A stretch of DNA of 64,000 nt, taken from Paenibacillus sp. PAMC 26794. Lineage in GTDB: Bacteria > Bacillota > Bacilli > Paenibacillales > Paenibacillaceae. This document shows, piece after piece, positions 32,411 to 41,070 of the stretch. The notes beneath the pieces were generated by a model. That model worked only from the letters and a program-made list of their open reading frames with translations. It did not search any database and had not been told where the DNA came from. Position 1 is the stretch's first letter. Each line of letters starts with the position of its first letter. The position numbers and the translations under genes are program-made. The DNA lies in contig NZ_ANHX01000012.1 of NCBI RefSeq assembly GCF_000316035.1, positions 1 through 64,000 on the forward strand. The letters are read 5' to 3'.

Positions 32411-33382
32411 TTACTCGCCCAAGCTGTTCCAGAATGATTGAAACGCACCTTTTTCAACTTCGAGGAATGCAGGAACATTACCGTAACGCACCAGACCTTC
32501 ACCAAACAGAACCAGTGGAACCTGCGTTTTGTCTTCCAGTGTGAGATAGATGATCTTGCGATCTTCCTTGGCGTAGAGGTTCTCTTCCAACTCCGGGCTC
32601 GTTGCGATCGGTTTGGCAGCATTTAGAGATGAGATAAAGCTGTCCAGTGCTTCATCCGCTACTAACGGTTGAAGCTGCTGCAATCCGTTATTCCAGCTGT
32701 TAAACGTCTCCCATTGCGCCGAGGCGATGTTGCCTTCGAGATGAAGCTTACCGATCAAGTCGGCTCCGCTACTGATGGTGATTCCGTTGTTCTTGTCAAA
32801 TAACTGAGCATACACCTGACCATCGATCTCGGTGTAAGACATGATGCGGAAGTCCTTGTCGTAGCCATTGACCGCATAGATGTCTGCTTCGCCAATGTTG
32901 GAAGCAAGCTCCGTATATTTATCCTGGCCGCTCAGCTCATCAATGCCGCCAGTGGTGGTACCCAGTTTATCGCCCCGCAGGCTGAGCGCATTTGCGCCTT
33001 CAAGCAATGTTGGGGACTGTGTATATACGTTTCCTCCATATACAACCAGTTGCATCATATCAGCCATCGCGCCTTTACCCTGTGAATCCGGCAACTCCAT
33101 CTTCGGAATCACAATCGGGTCGAACGACGCGCCTGGAGTCACCTCTGCCACCTGAGGAGTTGTTGCGGCTGGTCCATTGAATTGCTGCCATACACTTGGC
33201 GCAGCCAACCCAATGCTGGCAGCGATAACAACACTTGCTGCAATGTATAATGGTTTACGTTGACGTTTTGGTCCCTGATGTTGCGTGTTTAAGGATTGCT
33301 CTACCCGTTTTTTCATTTGTTCGTTTGTTTTCATATGATCCACCGCTTTCTTGTAGTTTTGTTTGAATTGTTCTTCTTTCAT
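32411..33382 (-). CDS. Putative anti-sigma factor (membrane)
   Basis: 323 residues. A cytoplasmic N-terminal region of about 43 residues, rich in Lys (NYKKAVDHMKTNEQMKKRVE), precedes one membrane helix (PLYIAASVVIAASIGLAAPS). An extracellular region of about 260 residues follows. Its start overlaps the stop of the ECF sigma gene (TAATG), the standard layout for a sigma/anti-sigma pair. No zinc HxxxCxxC motif is visible, so it is not a ZAS-type anti-sigma. The outer domain is not recognised and could be a signal sensor. Confidence 0.78.
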   Translation of the reverse strand: MKEEQFKQNYKKAVDHMKTNEQMKKRVEQSLNTQHQGPKRQRKPLYIAASVVIAASIGLAAPSVWQQFNGPAATTPQVAEVTPGASFDPIVIPKMELPDSQGKGAMADMMQLVVYGGNVYTQSPTLLEGANALSLRGDKLGTTTGGIDELSGQDKYTELASNIGEADIYAVNGYDKDFRIMSYTEIDGQVYAQLFDKNNGITISSGADLIGKLHLEGNIASAQWETFNSWNNGLQQLQPLVADEALDSFISSLNAAKPIATSPELEENLYAKEDRKIIYLTLEDKTQVPLVLFGEGLVRYGNVPAFLEVEKGAFQSFWNSLGE

Positions 33383-33873
33383 TACAGTTCCTCTCCTTCC
33401 AGCTCCAGTTTTAACAGCTGTCTTCCTCGTTTTAATCTCATTTTCACTGCTGATTCGCTAATCTCCAGGATCTCGCTGATATCTCGGATCGGATAATCTT
33501 CGTAATAATACAGATGAACCACCGATCTATACTTGACGGGCAGTGACAGCACAAGTTCGATCAGCGCGTGATCTTCAGGGTTGTCTGTTGTAAGAGGATC
33601 GACTCCCTCCAGCTTGACCTCCCGTTTGCGCCAGCCTCTGCCTAATAAGGATTTGCAATGATTGGTGATGACCCGAATCAACCATGCTTTTTGATGCTCC
33701 GCATCGTTGAACGTAGGGGCTTTTTCTATTAGTTTGATGAAGGTATCCTGAGTGGCTTCCTCCGCGTCTTCTCGTCTGCCGAGGTGCACCATGGCAATCC
33801 GGAACAGCGTATCCGCGTATGTCTCATAGACTTTCATCACATGATCGCCCAGCTGGGGCACTGATCGCTGCAT
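33382..33873 (-). CDS. ECF-family RNA polymerase sigma factor
   Basis: 163 residues. Region 2 (ADTLFRIAMVHLGRREDAEE, then TQDTFIKLIE) and region 4 (YRSVVHLYYYEDYPIRDISE, then SESAVKMRLKRGRQLLK) are both clear. AGGAGGG precedes the ATG. It presumably directs its own operon and a small envelope regulon when released by the anti-sigma partner. Related in form to SigV/SigW-like factors of Bacillus. Confidence 0.92.
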   Translation of the reverse strand: MQRSVPQLGDHVMKVYETYADTLFRIAMVHLGRREDAEEATQDTFIKLIEKAPTFNDAEHQKAWLIRVITNHCKSLLGRGWRKREVKLEGVDPLTTDNPEDHALIELVLSLPVKYRSVVHLYYYEDYPIRDISEILEISESAVKMRLKRGRQLLKLELEGEEL

Positions 33874-33912
33874 GGTTGTTATGCCCTCCTTTATACCTCT
33901 AACACTCTTACG

Positions 33913-33939
33913 GACGGCATTTGGTCACATTTTGTTTTA
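33913..33939 (-). promoter_or_regulatory. Possible ECF-type autoregulatory promoter
   Basis: The minus strand has TAAAAC (complement of 33934-33939), 17 bases, then CGTC (complement of 33913-33916). This resembles the AAC...CGTC pattern of ECF promoters and lies 40 bases before the sigma start. Confidence 0.4.
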
Positions 33940-33974
33940 GGATTTTTTTATTGGTCCATTTCATTCAAAATGCA

Positions 33975-34014
33975 AAAAAAGAAAGCAGCTCCATGAAAAG
34001 GAGTTGCTTTCTTC
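33975..34014 (-). terminator. Terminator of the phytase gene
   Basis: Arms GAAAGCAGCTCC (33981-33992) and GGAGTTGCTTTC (34000-34011) with a G-U pair, followed on the minus strand by seven T. Confidence 0.85.
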
Positions 34015-34058
34015 ATCTTCGTCTTTATTTTCATATAAAATGCATATCGTTTCCCCAA

Positions 34059-35639
34059 CTAGAATTTCTTCTGTAAAAGTTCGATATTATCTTCTAGGCT
34101 GCTGTCCAAGCTTACGCCTACCTTCTGCAGTTTGTTTTGGTAATATGCTTTTACATCTTCCCACTTATAGTATGGATAGGTCTTTGTTTCGATCGGGAAG
34201 GCGATCTCTTCTTCATTTCTAAGCATTTTTACGAGAACATCCTTACCATTGGAATACAGAATCCATTGGATATTTGCTGCCATCGGTGAGATAACCGAGC
34301 CATTCCAGTTTTGGGTCACGTCCTGTGGTTTGTCGATACTCACATTAGCTCCGGCGATATCCAAGAATGAAGACAGTGGAATGATGGTTTCTGCGTGAGC
34401 AAAACGAAATATACCAGCCGTGTCTTTCTGCTGAATGGACTGTTGGGTAGACACGATCAATTCTTTGACCAGAGGTGCAATGATATTCTGCGGCAGATCC
34501 GTTGACGTTAAAGATGGACCTTTTTCATAGAAATCATTGATATTGTCAATACTCTCGTACCAATTTAACTGATTAGCCGTGAAATACCGCCCGAATTCGA
34601 AGTCACCTTCTCCTTTAATATTCGAAGAGATGATGTACAGTTCATATAGATTAGAAGCAGCCTCGGTTGGGTTGCTGAGCTTCACTTTTCCCTTCTCATC
34701 TTTCAGTTCAAACTCTCCAGCGTTCAGCCGTTGATAAAAGTCTTCAGAGAAAAATTGCAGAAGGACCTCTTTTGCATAACGCGTTCCAGTGCTCTGTGTG
34801 ACATAATCCTCGTATAACTTAACCCAGTCTCCATCTTCTACGTACTCGTTATACTTCGTAGCTAAGTCGTAGGGCCGTAGATAGGGGTCTTTCCCTTCTT
34901 CAAAGGCTGAAGCCAGAATGTCTACCTTATTATCTCCCAAGCTTTCCTTTAACCCGTCAATAAACTGATCTCTGCTCTGGGGAGTTCGATCTTTGAAGGT
35001 TGCTTGTGCAATCACTTTTTTATCCGATGTAAAAAGTTCTTTGAAATTCTGCCCGACTCTGGCCCCTATTCCTTTCAGTTCTTCTCCACCCGTAGTGGAT
35101 AACAATCCATAATGATCTTTTTCAACTACCATCAGATTGCCAATTTCCTTCTTCAGCTCTTTGCCCAGATTAGTGATCTGACCGTCCTTTTCAGCGATGT
35201 CGAGCAGTTCAAATAACGTCTTGTCGTACTTGGAACTGGATAGATGTCTGGAACCATGTCTCCCTATGTAGTTAATAAATATAGGTTCATATCCATCAGG
35301 AGCTTCTGTATAACTTGTTTCCTTAAAAGGATATGGTGTTTTGGTACCGCGGTATCCCTGCTGATCATCCATTTTTTGTCCAACAAACACCGATTGGGTG
35401 TTGTTATCCCAGTCTACCTTTTGCCCCAAGGCTTCACCAATCGCTCTTGCAGGTACATAAGTGACCCCATTGTAGAGAAATGATTCGCCTTCCAACCTTT
35501 GTCCGTTCACAACCACGTTAGCCGATTGTTCGGACACTTCGATCATGCGTTTGGAGCCTGCGCCATATACGTCAAACACACTTACAGACGTTAAGATGGC
35601 AAGTGATGCTACTGAAATCCCGATTTTTTTGATCATCAT
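34059..35639 (-). CDS. Secreted histidine phosphatase, MINPP-type phytase, with stalk domain
   Basis: 526 residues. A signal peptide (MMIKKIGISVASLAILTSVS, ending near YGAG) is followed at residues 38-87 by a copper-amine-oxidase-N-type stalk domain (GVTYVPARAIGEALGQKVDW). The rest is a clade-2 histidine phosphatase. The RHG motif is INYIGRHGSRHL (about 127-132), and the proton-donor motif is HAET in IFRFAHAETIIPL, as in multiple inositol polyphosphate phosphatases. The likely role is release of phosphate from phytate or other phosphomonoesters outside the cell. The start is uncertain; AGGAG lies 13 bases before 35639, and the frame is open to 35726. Monocistronic. Confidence 0.83.
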   Translation of the reverse strand: MMIKKIGISVASLAILTSVSVFDVYGAGSKRMIEVSEQSANVVVNGQRLEGESFLYNGVTYVPARAIGEALGQKVDWDNNTQSVFVGQKMDDQQGYRGTKTPYPFKETSYTEAPDGYEPIFINYIGRHGSRHLSSSKYDKTLFELLDIAEKDGQITNLGKELKKEIGNLMVVEKDHYGLLSTTGGEELKGIGARVGQNFKELFTSDKKVIAQATFKDRTPQSRDQFIDGLKESLGDNKVDILASAFEEGKDPYLRPYDLATKYNEYVEDGDWVKLYEDYVTQSTGTRYAKEVLLQFFSEDFYQRLNAGEFELKDEKGKVKLSNPTEAASNLYELYIISSNIKGEGDFEFGRYFTANQLNWYESIDNINDFYEKGPSLTSTDLPQNIIAPLVKELIVSTQQSIQQKDTAGIFRFAHAETIIPLSSFLDIAGANVSIDKPQDVTQNWNGSVISPMAANIQWILYSNGKDVLVKMLRNEEEIAFPIETKTYPYYKWEDVKAYYQNKLQKVGVSLDSSLEDNIELLQKKF

Positions 35640-35785
35640 AATGAATAGTTTTCTCCTTATTCCGCCTGATATGGGTTTATTTTCGCTCATCATACTATAG
35701 GTGTGAAGTGTCTGCGCCGTATCCATCCTATGTTAATTAATTGTAAAAGAGTACATATAAATATTGACGTAAAGTCTCATACGAC

Positions 35786-35812
35786 AAAAAAAGTCGCTTA
35801 TTTAGCGACTCC
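35786..35812 (-). terminator. Terminator after the DUF3237 gene
   Basis: Arms AGTCGC (35792-35797) and GCGACT (35805-35810) with a seven-base loop, then seven T on the minus strand. Confidence 0.8.
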
Positions 35813-35880
35813 GAATCAGCATAACAGGCTATCTTGCTCCGATACACATGAACAAAATAGTTATCACATGTCTCGCATTA

Positions 35881-36300
35881 TCATAGCGCCCTATATATTT
35901 TTATATCTATCCCTGACTCCGTCGGATGACCTTCTCCAACAAGTGTCTCACGGTTCAAGAAGGATAAGGATTTGCTGTCTGTAATCATTTTGGGGGAAGT
36001 ACGGAATATAGCAGTTTTCAGCGTTTTATCAATATTTCCGTTATTTTCGATATAAATTTTGCAGGAATGACCTGTGTTGTCGGTTCCTTGGAGCATGTAT
36101 CTTGCCGATAGAGTATGCGGACCACCATTCTTCCCGATAATCTGCGTATCCACTCCTCCACCCAGCACAATTCCTTCAAAGTACTTTCCGGTTACGCTGC
36201 CTGTAAAAGTAATCATAACAACCGAATCATCTTCGCTATTCTGTAAATCAAATGATTTCTCAATGTTCACATGTACCGTAAACAATTCTTCTAATTTCAC
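35881..36300 (-). CDS. DUF3237 family protein
   Basis: 139 residues. The DUF3237 pattern is clear: KLEELFTVHVNIEKSFDL, GSVTGKYFEGIVLGGGVDTQ, GGPHTLSARYMLQGTDNTG, and the conserved end LVGEGHPTESGIDIKIYRAL. The family forms a small beta-barrel of unknown biochemical role. GTG start at 36300 with GGAGG nine bases upstream; the frame open to 36342 runs through that site. Divergent from the MFS exporter and TetR pair. Confidence 0.86.
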   Translation of the reverse strand: MKLEELFTVHVNIEKSFDLQNSEDDSVVMITFTGSVTGKYFEGIVLGGGVDTQIIGKNGGPHTLSARYMLQGTDNTGHSCKIYIENNGNIDKTLKTAIFRTSPKMITDSKSLSFLNRETLVGEGHPTESGIDIKIYRAL

Positions 36301-36385
36301 GTGTTCCCACCTCCATATGGATTCAATTATAACTCTACTCACTAAAAAAAAGATTTACATATTTCCTTCAAATCATTTAAAATGG

Positions 36386-36417
36386 TTTACACAATGTAAA
36401 TGTTAACAAGTTGTAAA
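36386..36417. promoter_or_regulatory. Tandem palindromic operators before the MFS gene
   Basis: TTTACA-CAA-TGTAAA (36386-36400) and TTAACA-AGT-TGTAAA (36403-36417) are two 15-bp inverted repeats with centres 17 bases apart. They sit between the likely promoter and the start codon. They are candidate sites for the TetR protein encoded downstream. Confidence 0.65.
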
Positions 36418-36437
36418 TGAAGGGGTTAATGACGTAC

Positions 36438-37640
36438 ATGAGTACATTACCAAAATCAGTTCGCTTTCCACTGTTCATTCTGATGTTAAATCTGTTTATC
36501 GCTTTATTGGGGCAAGGGATGCTCATCCCCATATTGCCGGAGTATTTGAAGCTTTTTCATGCGGGAGGCACAGTAGCAGGATTTTTAGTTGCAGCCTTCG
36601 GTGCCGCTCAATTCTTCTTTTCACCTCTCGGGGGACAACTGTCTGATCGATTTGGACGTAAAAAGTTGATCATCGCAGGTATGTTTCTGTCTGTCATTTC
36701 AGATATCATATTTGCGCTGTCGACGTCATTGCCGTTTCTCTATGTCGCACGGTTTATCGGTGGAATCAGTCTTGGTTTAATGGTCCCTGCGAACCTTGCT
36801 TATGTCGCCGATATTACAACGCCAGAGACACGTGCGAAAGGCATGGGATATTTCGGTGCAGCTATGAATTTGGGGATGGTTCTCGGACCTGGTCTGGGCG
36901 GTCTCATTGCCGAGATGGGCATTTGCATGCCCTATTTCTTCGCAGCGGGTCTGGGACTAATTGCGGCCCTAATGACGCTGCTATTGCCTGAGACACTTCC
37001 CCCGGAGAAAAGAACGGTCTCCATCCGTCTTCAAAAAGAAGATCACTTGGGCAAGAAAATCTGGAGTTCTTTTAAAGTACCGTATTTTAAATACTTGATT
37101 GTGCTGCTTGTCATGACCTTTGGCCTCATGAGTTATGAGACGGTATTCGCGCTTTTTGCAGAGCAAAAATACGGATTCGACGCTGCAACAATCTCCATCA
37201 TTATTACCTTGGGCGCAATTATCGGTATCGTTGTGCAGATCTGGCTTTTGGATTGGTTCGTACAGAGAATCGGTGAAGTTAAGTTGATCCGTCTCTCCTT
37301 AATAATCACCCCCATAGCTTTATTATTAATGTTAATTAAGGTCAACCTTGTGTTTCTGTTGTTCGCTTCTGCCTTATTCTTTGCCTTTAATTCGTTTTTG
37401 CGTCCTTCGGTCAGCACGTTAATATCCAAGAATGCAGGAGATCGGCAAGGTTATGCATCCGGTCTGAATACTACATTTTCCAGTCTCGGAACGGTGATTG
37501 GGCCGCTGATCGCAGGACTATTGTTTGACAAAAACATAAACTCCCCGTATATTTTTGGTGCAATTATGTTGCTCGCTTCTCTCGGGCTGACCTTGAACGC
37601 ATTTCGTTCGAAGAAAGGACAATTGTATACAAGTGAATGA
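36438..37640 (+). CDS. MFS multidrug exporter, DHA1 (TetA/Bmr-like) family
   Basis: 400 residues with 12 predicted helices. Motif A is GGQLSDRFGRKKLIIAGM, and motif C is GAAMNLGMVLGPGLGGLIAE. Proton-driven export of drugs is the likely role. The start is ambiguous: ATG at 36417, 36429 or 36438; I prefer 36438 (MSTLPKS), twelve bases after AAGGGG. The operators cover 36386-36417. Overlaps the TetR gene by eight bases. Confidence 0.88.
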   Translation: MSTLPKSVRFPLFILMLNLFIALLGQGMLIPILPEYLKLFHAGGTVAGFLVAAFGAAQFFFSPLGGQLSDRFGRKKLIIAGMFLSVISDIIFALSTSLPFLYVARFIGGISLGLMVPANLAYVADITTPETRAKGMGYFGAAMNLGMVLGPGLGGLIAEMGICMPYFFAAGLGLIAALMTLLLPETLPPEKRTVSIRLQKEDHLGKKIWSSFKVPYFKYLIVLLVMTFGLMSYETVFALFAEQKYGFDAATISIIITLGAIIGIVVQIWLLDWFVQRIGEVKLIRLSLIITPIALLLMLIKVNLVFLLFASALFFAFNSFLRPSVSTLISKNAGDRQGYASGLNTTFSSLGTVIGPLIAGLLFDKNINSPYIFGAIMLLASLGLTLNAFRSKKGQLYTSE

Positions 37641-38277
37641 AAACTGGCATCAACAATTGAGAAATAAACATCGTGATGATTTGATTGCAGCAGGTAAAGA
37701 GCTTTTTTTGAAATATGGATTGCTCCAGGTGAAGATTAAGGATGTATGTACGAAAGCTGAACTTAGCAGAGTGACCTTTTATAAACATTTTCAGTCTATG
37801 GATGAGCTTCTTCTAGCCATTCAGATGCAACTGATCGAACATTTAACGGATGAGGTTAGCCGTACATCAATGAAGGACATGAACGGGCGAGAACAACTCA
37901 CGGTTATGTTGAATGCATGGGTGGTTTATGCCCAGGATCATCCAGACTACATCCGGTTTATTCAATTATTTGATATCAACTATGAGATGTATGATTTTAG
38001 TCCTGAATTAAGAGAAGAGTATGATAAGTTCAACCAGAACGGGAAAGAAAAACATTTCCTGATGGACGCTTTATCCCAAGGCGTTGTTGACGGCAGTATT
38101 AAGAATCCATCTCCTCCGCTGGATCTGGCTCAGTTTATCTTCACAGCGATGATGGGCATGCTCCAGCGTATGGTAACTATTCGTGCTGCTCATGATAATT
38201 CATTGGATATGGGGATGACGGAGCAATTTGTGAAGATGCTGCTTCATTTTGTTTGTAGCGAAGAAATCCCCGAGTGA
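37633..38277 (+). CDS. TetR-family transcriptional regulator
   Basis: 214 residues. N-terminal helix-turn-helix: IAAGKELFLKYGLLQVKIKD, then TKAELSRVTFYKHFQSMDEL. The C-terminal ligand domain is variable. The start is a GTG at 37633 inside the end of the MFS gene, so the pair is translated together. Probably represses the operon through the tandem palindromes at 36386-36417. Confidence 0.9.
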   Translation: MNENWHQQLRNKHRDDLIAAGKELFLKYGLLQVKIKDVCTKAELSRVTFYKHFQSMDELLLAIQMQLIEHLTDEVSRTSMKDMNGREQLTVMLNAWVVYAQDHPDYIRFIQLFDINYEMYDFSPELREEYDKFNQNGKEKHFLMDALSQGVVDGSIKNPSPPLDLAQFIFTAMMGMLQRMVTIRAAHDNSLDMGMTEQFVKMLLHFVCSEEIPE

Positions 38278-38316
38278 TGGCATGGTAGCTGGATCGATAA
38301 AACAAAAGTTTGAAAT

Positions 38317-38352
38317 AAAAAACGGATTCCGTATGCTGGAATCCGTTTTTTA
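38317..38352 (+). terminator. Terminator after the MFS/TetR operon
   Basis: Arms AAAACGGATTCC and GGAATCCGTTTT with a seven-base loop, followed by TTTATT. Confidence 0.88.
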
Positions 38353-38367
38353 TTCATATATTAAGTG

Positions 38368-38600
38368 TTAATCCGTTAGTACAGGCAGCTGTCCTCCAGC
38401 TTTCAGTTGACCAAGCAATACTTGGATCCCGGCAGACGTATTTGGCTCCTGCTTTCCATACACAGCAAGCCCTGAGCGCACATTCCGCAAATAGATCATC
38501 TCGTATGGGTTACCGAGTGAAAACAGCATGTATCGCTGATTACTCTTGTTCATCGCATGATTGTCTGCTCCACTGCTCGGTGCGCCTTCGATCCGATGAT
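38368..38600 (-). pseudogene. C-terminal remnant of a GH3 beta-N-acetylglucosaminidase-like protein
   Basis: About 75 residues on one frame: RYMLFSLGNPYEMIYLRNVR, then SGLAVYGKQEPNTSAGIQVL and KAGGQLPVL. This matches the end of NagZ-like family 3 glycoside hydrolases, whose catalytic barrel and His-Asp dyad are absent here. It runs directly into an SLH fragment in another frame. The parent was probably a surface-anchored GH3 enzyme, now deleted. Confidence 0.7.
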
Positions 38601-38773
38601 ACCGTTATAAGAATGGGTGCTGCTGCCCAATGCCTGTCCGTATCTGTCCATTTTGCGGGGTTCTTACCTTCCTCGATTGCGTATGCCCGTGTAAGGAAGG
38701 CCGCAGTCTCTGCGCGGCTAAGCGGTGCGTCCGGACGGAAGGTTCCGTTAGGGAAACCACTTGCAAGTCCATT
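38585..38773 (-). pseudogene. Remnant of an S-layer homology (SLH) domain
   Basis: The minus strand encodes GLASGFPNGTFRPDAPLSRA, then ETAAFLTRAYAIEEG and DTDRHWAAAPI. These are the core residues of one SLH repeat (GFPNGTFRPD--LSRAE). A stop lies just upstream, and the frame does not continue into the GH3 tail, which lies in a different frame with a junction near 38600. No start codon or ribosome binding site. Confidence 0.68.
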
Positions 38774-38871
38774 TTACATGCATTTGTTTCACTACTGTTG
38801 TATTCTATGGATGAATAGACGACACTACGGTATAGTTTGTTGCGTTTTCATACTTTATATTCAGGTCATGA

Positions 38872-39792
38872 CTATCCCTTCACGCCACCAATCGTCATGC
38901 CCTGTACAAAGTATTTCTGTAAGAACGGATACACCATCAGAATAGGAACACTCGCAATAATGGTCATGGTCGCTCGAATCGAAGTTGGTGTGACCGCCGT
39001 TGCATTGCTCTCGGCAGACTGATAAGCATCACTTGCTGATGAAGTCGCTGAGGTCGTCGAAGTTTGCAGAATCTTCATCAATTCGTATTGCAACGTGCTT
39101 AATTCTTTATTGGAAGAGTTGTACAGGAATACATCGAACCAGGAATTCCATTGTCCCACAGCTACAAAGAGTGATACGGTTGCCATTGCGGGAATCGTTA
39201 GCGGCAGGACAACGCGGATAAATGTTGTGAACTCCCCTGCCCCGTCAATACGGGCTGACTCCAGAATGCCTTCAGGAAGACCTTCAATAAATGAACGGAT
39301 GACAATCATATTGAAGACTCCAATTACACCCGGAATGATATATACCCAGAAGGAACCGATCAATCCAAGGTCTCGAATCAGCAGATAACCGGGGATCAAC
39401 CCCCCGCTGAAATACATGGTGAATACAAAAAACATCGTAACAAACTTGCGTAGCACAAATTCCTGACGACTAACCGTATACGCGAGCATGGCTGTACAGA
39501 AGACGGACACCACGGTTCCAATGACCGTACGTAGCGCCGAGATCAGAGTTGCATGATAAATATCGGATTCGCCAAAAATGTATTTATAATTGTCCAGTGT
39601 CCATACACGAGGCCATAGATATATTCCACCCCGAATGGCATCGTTTGCATTATTGAAGGATACGGCAATCATATTAACAAAGGGATAGATCGTCACAATC
39701 ATCAGAGATACCATGAAGATAATGTTAATGGTGTCAAACGCTCGATCCCCGGTGCTGCTATTCCGCAAGCGGGATGTGTTTCCTTTTCGCAT
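38872..39792 (-). CDS. Sugar ABC transporter permease, LplC/YtcP type
   Basis: 306 residues, six predicted helices. EAA motif LESARIDGAGEFTTFIRVVL. C-terminal LMVYPFLQKYFVQGMTIGGV matches the YtcP/LplC group. AGGAGG lies eight bases before the ATG at 39792, and the gene follows the LplB-type permease by 15 bases. Compared with the copy at 18474, an insert of about 15 residues (STTSATSSASDAYQSAESNA region) is present in the last cytoplasmic loop. Confidence 0.93.
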   Translation of the reverse strand: MRKGNTSRLRNSSTGDRAFDTINIIFMVSLMIVTIYPFVNMIAVSFNNANDAIRGGIYLWPRVWTLDNYKYIFGESDIYHATLISALRTVIGTVVSVFCTAMLAYTVSRQEFVLRKFVTMFFVFTMYFSGGLIPGYLLIRDLGLIGSFWVYIIPGVIGVFNMIVIRSFIEGLPEGILESARIDGAGEFTTFIRVVLPLTIPAMATVSLFVAVGQWNSWFDVFLYNSSNKELSTLQYELMKILQTSTTSATSSASDAYQSAESNATAVTPTSIRATMTIIASVPILMVYPFLQKYFVQGMTIGGVKG

Positions 39793-39807
39793 GGCATAGG
39801 CCTCCTT

Positions 39808-40779
39808 TTAGAATAGTCTGCTCTCTCCCATTTTTTTCGCTATATAGTTTGCGGAGAAAAGGAAGATAAAGCTGACCACAGTTTTGAATATGCCGGCTGC
39901 TGTACCTAAGGAAAAGTTCCCCATCCCTAATCCATATTTCAGTACAAAGATGTCGAGATTCTCCGAATAGTCCATATTCATCCCATTACCCAGCAGATAT
40001 TGTGGTTCGAATCCGGATTCAAGAATACTTCCCATGTTCATGATCAACAAGATCACAATAACCGGTTTCAATCCAGGCAGGGTGATATATAACATCCGTT
40101 TGAAGCGGCTGGCTCCATCAATCTCGGCAGCCTCATATTGCGCAGGATCAATTGCCGTAATCGCTGCCAGATAGATAATGGTGTTCCAACCGACATCTTT
40201 CCAGACCTCAGTTGCCCCCAGAATACCCCAAAAGTATTCACCCTTCCCCATCCATAGTACCGGACTGTCAATCAGGTGAAGCTTCATCAGCAGCAGATTG
40301 ATAATTCCGTCTGGTGACAGGACTGTTAATACAATGCTGGAAGCAACAACCCACGAGATAAAGTGAGGCAGATAACTGACGGTTTGCACAAAACGTTTAA
40401 ATATGACATTTTTCAACTCATTCAACAAGAGGGCCAGTGTAATTGCTGTCACAAATCCCAACACCAGTTTAATGGAACTCATAACGAGTGTATTTCGCAG
40501 CACCCGGTAGAAGGTATTGTCCTCAAACAAGATACTAAAATGATGCCAGCCTACCCACTGCTGATCGGAGAAGGACCTCGCCGGTTTGAAATTCTGAAAA
40601 GCCATGGTCCATCCCCATAACGGCAGGTACTTGAAGATAAAAGCCCAGATGACAAAAGGAATACACATCCAGGCAAGCGTTCGTTGCTGCACAAGTCGCT
40701 TAAAGAACGAGTGTGCTCTGGTTCCCTTCGGACTCGAGGCTGGAGGCATCGAGTTAAGGGAGACATTAGGTTTCTCCAC
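39808..40779 (-). CDS. Sugar ABC transporter permease, LplB type
   Basis: 323 residues, six predicted helices, after a hydrophilic N-terminal tail of about 30 residues. EAA motif YEAAEIDGASRFKRMLYITL. Start is a GTG at 40779, ten bases after AGGAG. Pairs with the downstream LplC-type permease and one of the two binding proteins at 41071 and 42790. Confidence 0.92.
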   Translation of the reverse strand: MEKPNVSLNSMPPASSPKGTRAHSFFKRLVQQRTLAWMCIPFVIWAFIFKYLPLWGWTMAFQNFKPARSFSDQQWVGWHHFSILFEDNTFYRVLRNTLVMSSIKLVLGFVTAITLALLLNELKNVIFKRFVQTVSYLPHFISWVVASSIVLTVLSPDGIINLLLMKLHLIDSPVLWMGKGEYFWGILGATEVWKDVGWNTIIYLAAITAIDPAQYEAAEIDGASRFKRMLYITLPGLKPVIVILLIMNMGSILESGFEPQYLLGNGMNMDYSENLDIFVLKYGLGMGNFSLGTAAGIFKTVVSFIFLFSANYIAKKMGESRLF

Positions 40780-40883
40780 TGTGAACCTGCTCCTTTCCTG
40801 TGCTGTTATTCATGCGAGGAGAAGCCGGAGTTTATGCTCTGTCATCTTCTCCTGCGCATGTAACAGTTTGTTTTAAAGAGGTT

Positions 40884-41050
40884 GTTCAAAAAGTCCGCTT
40901 TTGATTACGAAAGACGCCTTGCGGCATCATCAGCATCGAAGATGGAATTCAGCCGAAATGTCCGTTGCTCACGTAGTTTTCCCTACGCTCCGCTACTCCA
41001 TTTCTAGCTTCATCCCATCTTCTTGGTACTGAAAACCGGTCTTATTGAAC
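40884..41050. repeat. Palindrome-ended intergenic repeat (MITE-like)
   Basis: About 167 bases framed by imperfect inverted ends: GTTCAAAAAGTCCGC at 40884-40898 and the complement of GTTCAATAAGACCGG at 41036-41050, matching at 12-13 of 15 positions. No open frame. I recall very similar sequence as a dispersed element in other Paenibacillus genomes, but could not check it here. It lies inside the transporter operon, between the second binding protein and the permeases. Confidence 0.6.
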
Positions 41051-41070
41051 ACGCACTTAAAGTGTTCGTA

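Noticed and set aside
38442..38945. 167-codon plus-strand frame across the GH3/SLH debris
   Set aside because: Antisense of recognisable remnants, with no start signal.
40363..40620. Cys/His-rich 85-codon plus-strand frame
   Set aside because: Shadow of the LplB-type permease; the minus-strand frame is clearly coding.
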